Shown: one piece after another, positions 63,951 to 64,000 of the stretch
Numbering within the stretch: position 1 is the stretch's first letter
Layout of the letters: each line of letters starts with the position of its first letter
Origin: Bog-473 sp963783245
GTDB taxonomy: Bacteria > Actinomycetota > Acidimicrobiia > Acidimicrobiales > RAAP-2
Assembly (NCBI GenBank): GCA_963783245.1
Contig: CAWAMS010000006.1
Location: 244,058-308,057 of the forward strand
DNA length: 64,000 nucleotides
Direction of reading: 5' to 3'
Position numbers and translations under genes: made by a program
The notes under the pieces: generated by a model
What the model saw: only the letters and a program-made list of their open reading frames with translations
Database searches by the model: none
What the model was told of the DNA's origin: nothing

Positions 63951-64000
63951 GCACCGTCGGCTCATGGCGTCGACACATCGCGAGGGCGTTCCGCTCCGGC

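Noticed and set aside
1..64000. CRISPR array, insertion sequence or prophage
   Set aside because: No regularly spaced repeats, no DDE or tyrosine/serine recombinase motifs and no phage structural genes were seen.

Overview
The window is high-GC (roughly 60-65%) actinobacterial chromosome, most likely from an uncultured soil or freshwater member of the Acidimicrobiia. Pointers are the GPGxWLASxGKWYPP signature in a small protein at 62.7 kb, a lone APIVGM...GVFTFGD surface repeat at 61.1 kb, a TIGR02960-type actinobacterial ECF sigma factor, a DUF6325/SHOCT pair, and many Baeyer-Villiger monooxygenases, P450s and amidohydrolases. I see no tRNA, rRNA, CRISPR array, transposase or phage gene. The taxonomic call is inference from protein signatures only.

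Layout. 0-5.5 kb: a giant secreted beta-propeller/choice-of-anchor/Calx-beta protein, cut by the left edge, divergent from a secreted glycoside-hydrolase-like protein, with a perfect palindrome between them. 6-13 kb: an oxidative catabolic cluster, all on the minus strand (BVMO, PNPOx-type flavoprotein, P450, SDR, amidohydrolase, small alpha/beta-barrel protein, VOC protein). 13-20.2 kb: a nine-gene, fully overlapping operon for a group-3b-like NAD(P)-linked [NiFe] hydrogenase (beta, cyclic-nucleotide-binding protein, gamma, delta, alpha, endopeptidase, HypC, EamA transporter, DUF6390). 20.4-24.3 kb: a divergent PAS/LuxR regulator, two related small secreted proteins, a methyltransferase and an EthD protein. 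24.4-29.5 kb: a K+-channel/TrkA-N protein, then a TetR-BVMO-amidohydrolase catabolic unit with a near-consensus promoter. 29.5-36 kb: a two-component system divergent from a predicted extracytosolic electron-transfer operon (secreted Ser/Thr-rich protein, ApbE flavin transferase, ferric-reductase-like membrane protein, NuoF/SLBB protein, ferredoxin). 36-49.4 kb: a mixed region with a TetR/hydrolase pair, small conserved proteins, an ABC exporter beside a dead ABC ATPase copy, a GH12-like secreted enzyme, a 2OG-oxygenase-like protein and a DUF6325/SHOCT pair. 49.7-64 kb: an orphan FtsX-type permease, an aldo/keto reductase, a GGDEF-EAL protein, a sugar or exopolysaccharide methyltransferase and a glycosyltransferase, and an ECF sigma factor divergent from a DHFR-like reductase, followed by a gene-poor end.

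At least fifteen clean 1-2 nt frameshifts occur in otherwise conserved genes, several at homopolymers. Many of these broken genes are therefore probably sequencing or assembly indels rather than true pseudogenes; the ABC ATPase at 41.9-42.3 kb is the best case of real decay.

The strongest leads are (1) the ApbE electron-transfer operon, whose secreted partner keeps the signal anchor and Ser/Thr linker but has no FMN-binding domain, together with three tandem 11-bp repeats upstream that suit its OmpR-type regulator; (2) a mirrored 11-bp element in the ECF/DHFR divergent promoter; (3) the hydrogenase operon with its embedded regulator and transporter; and (4) a potassium channel whose selectivity filter reads TVGLN.
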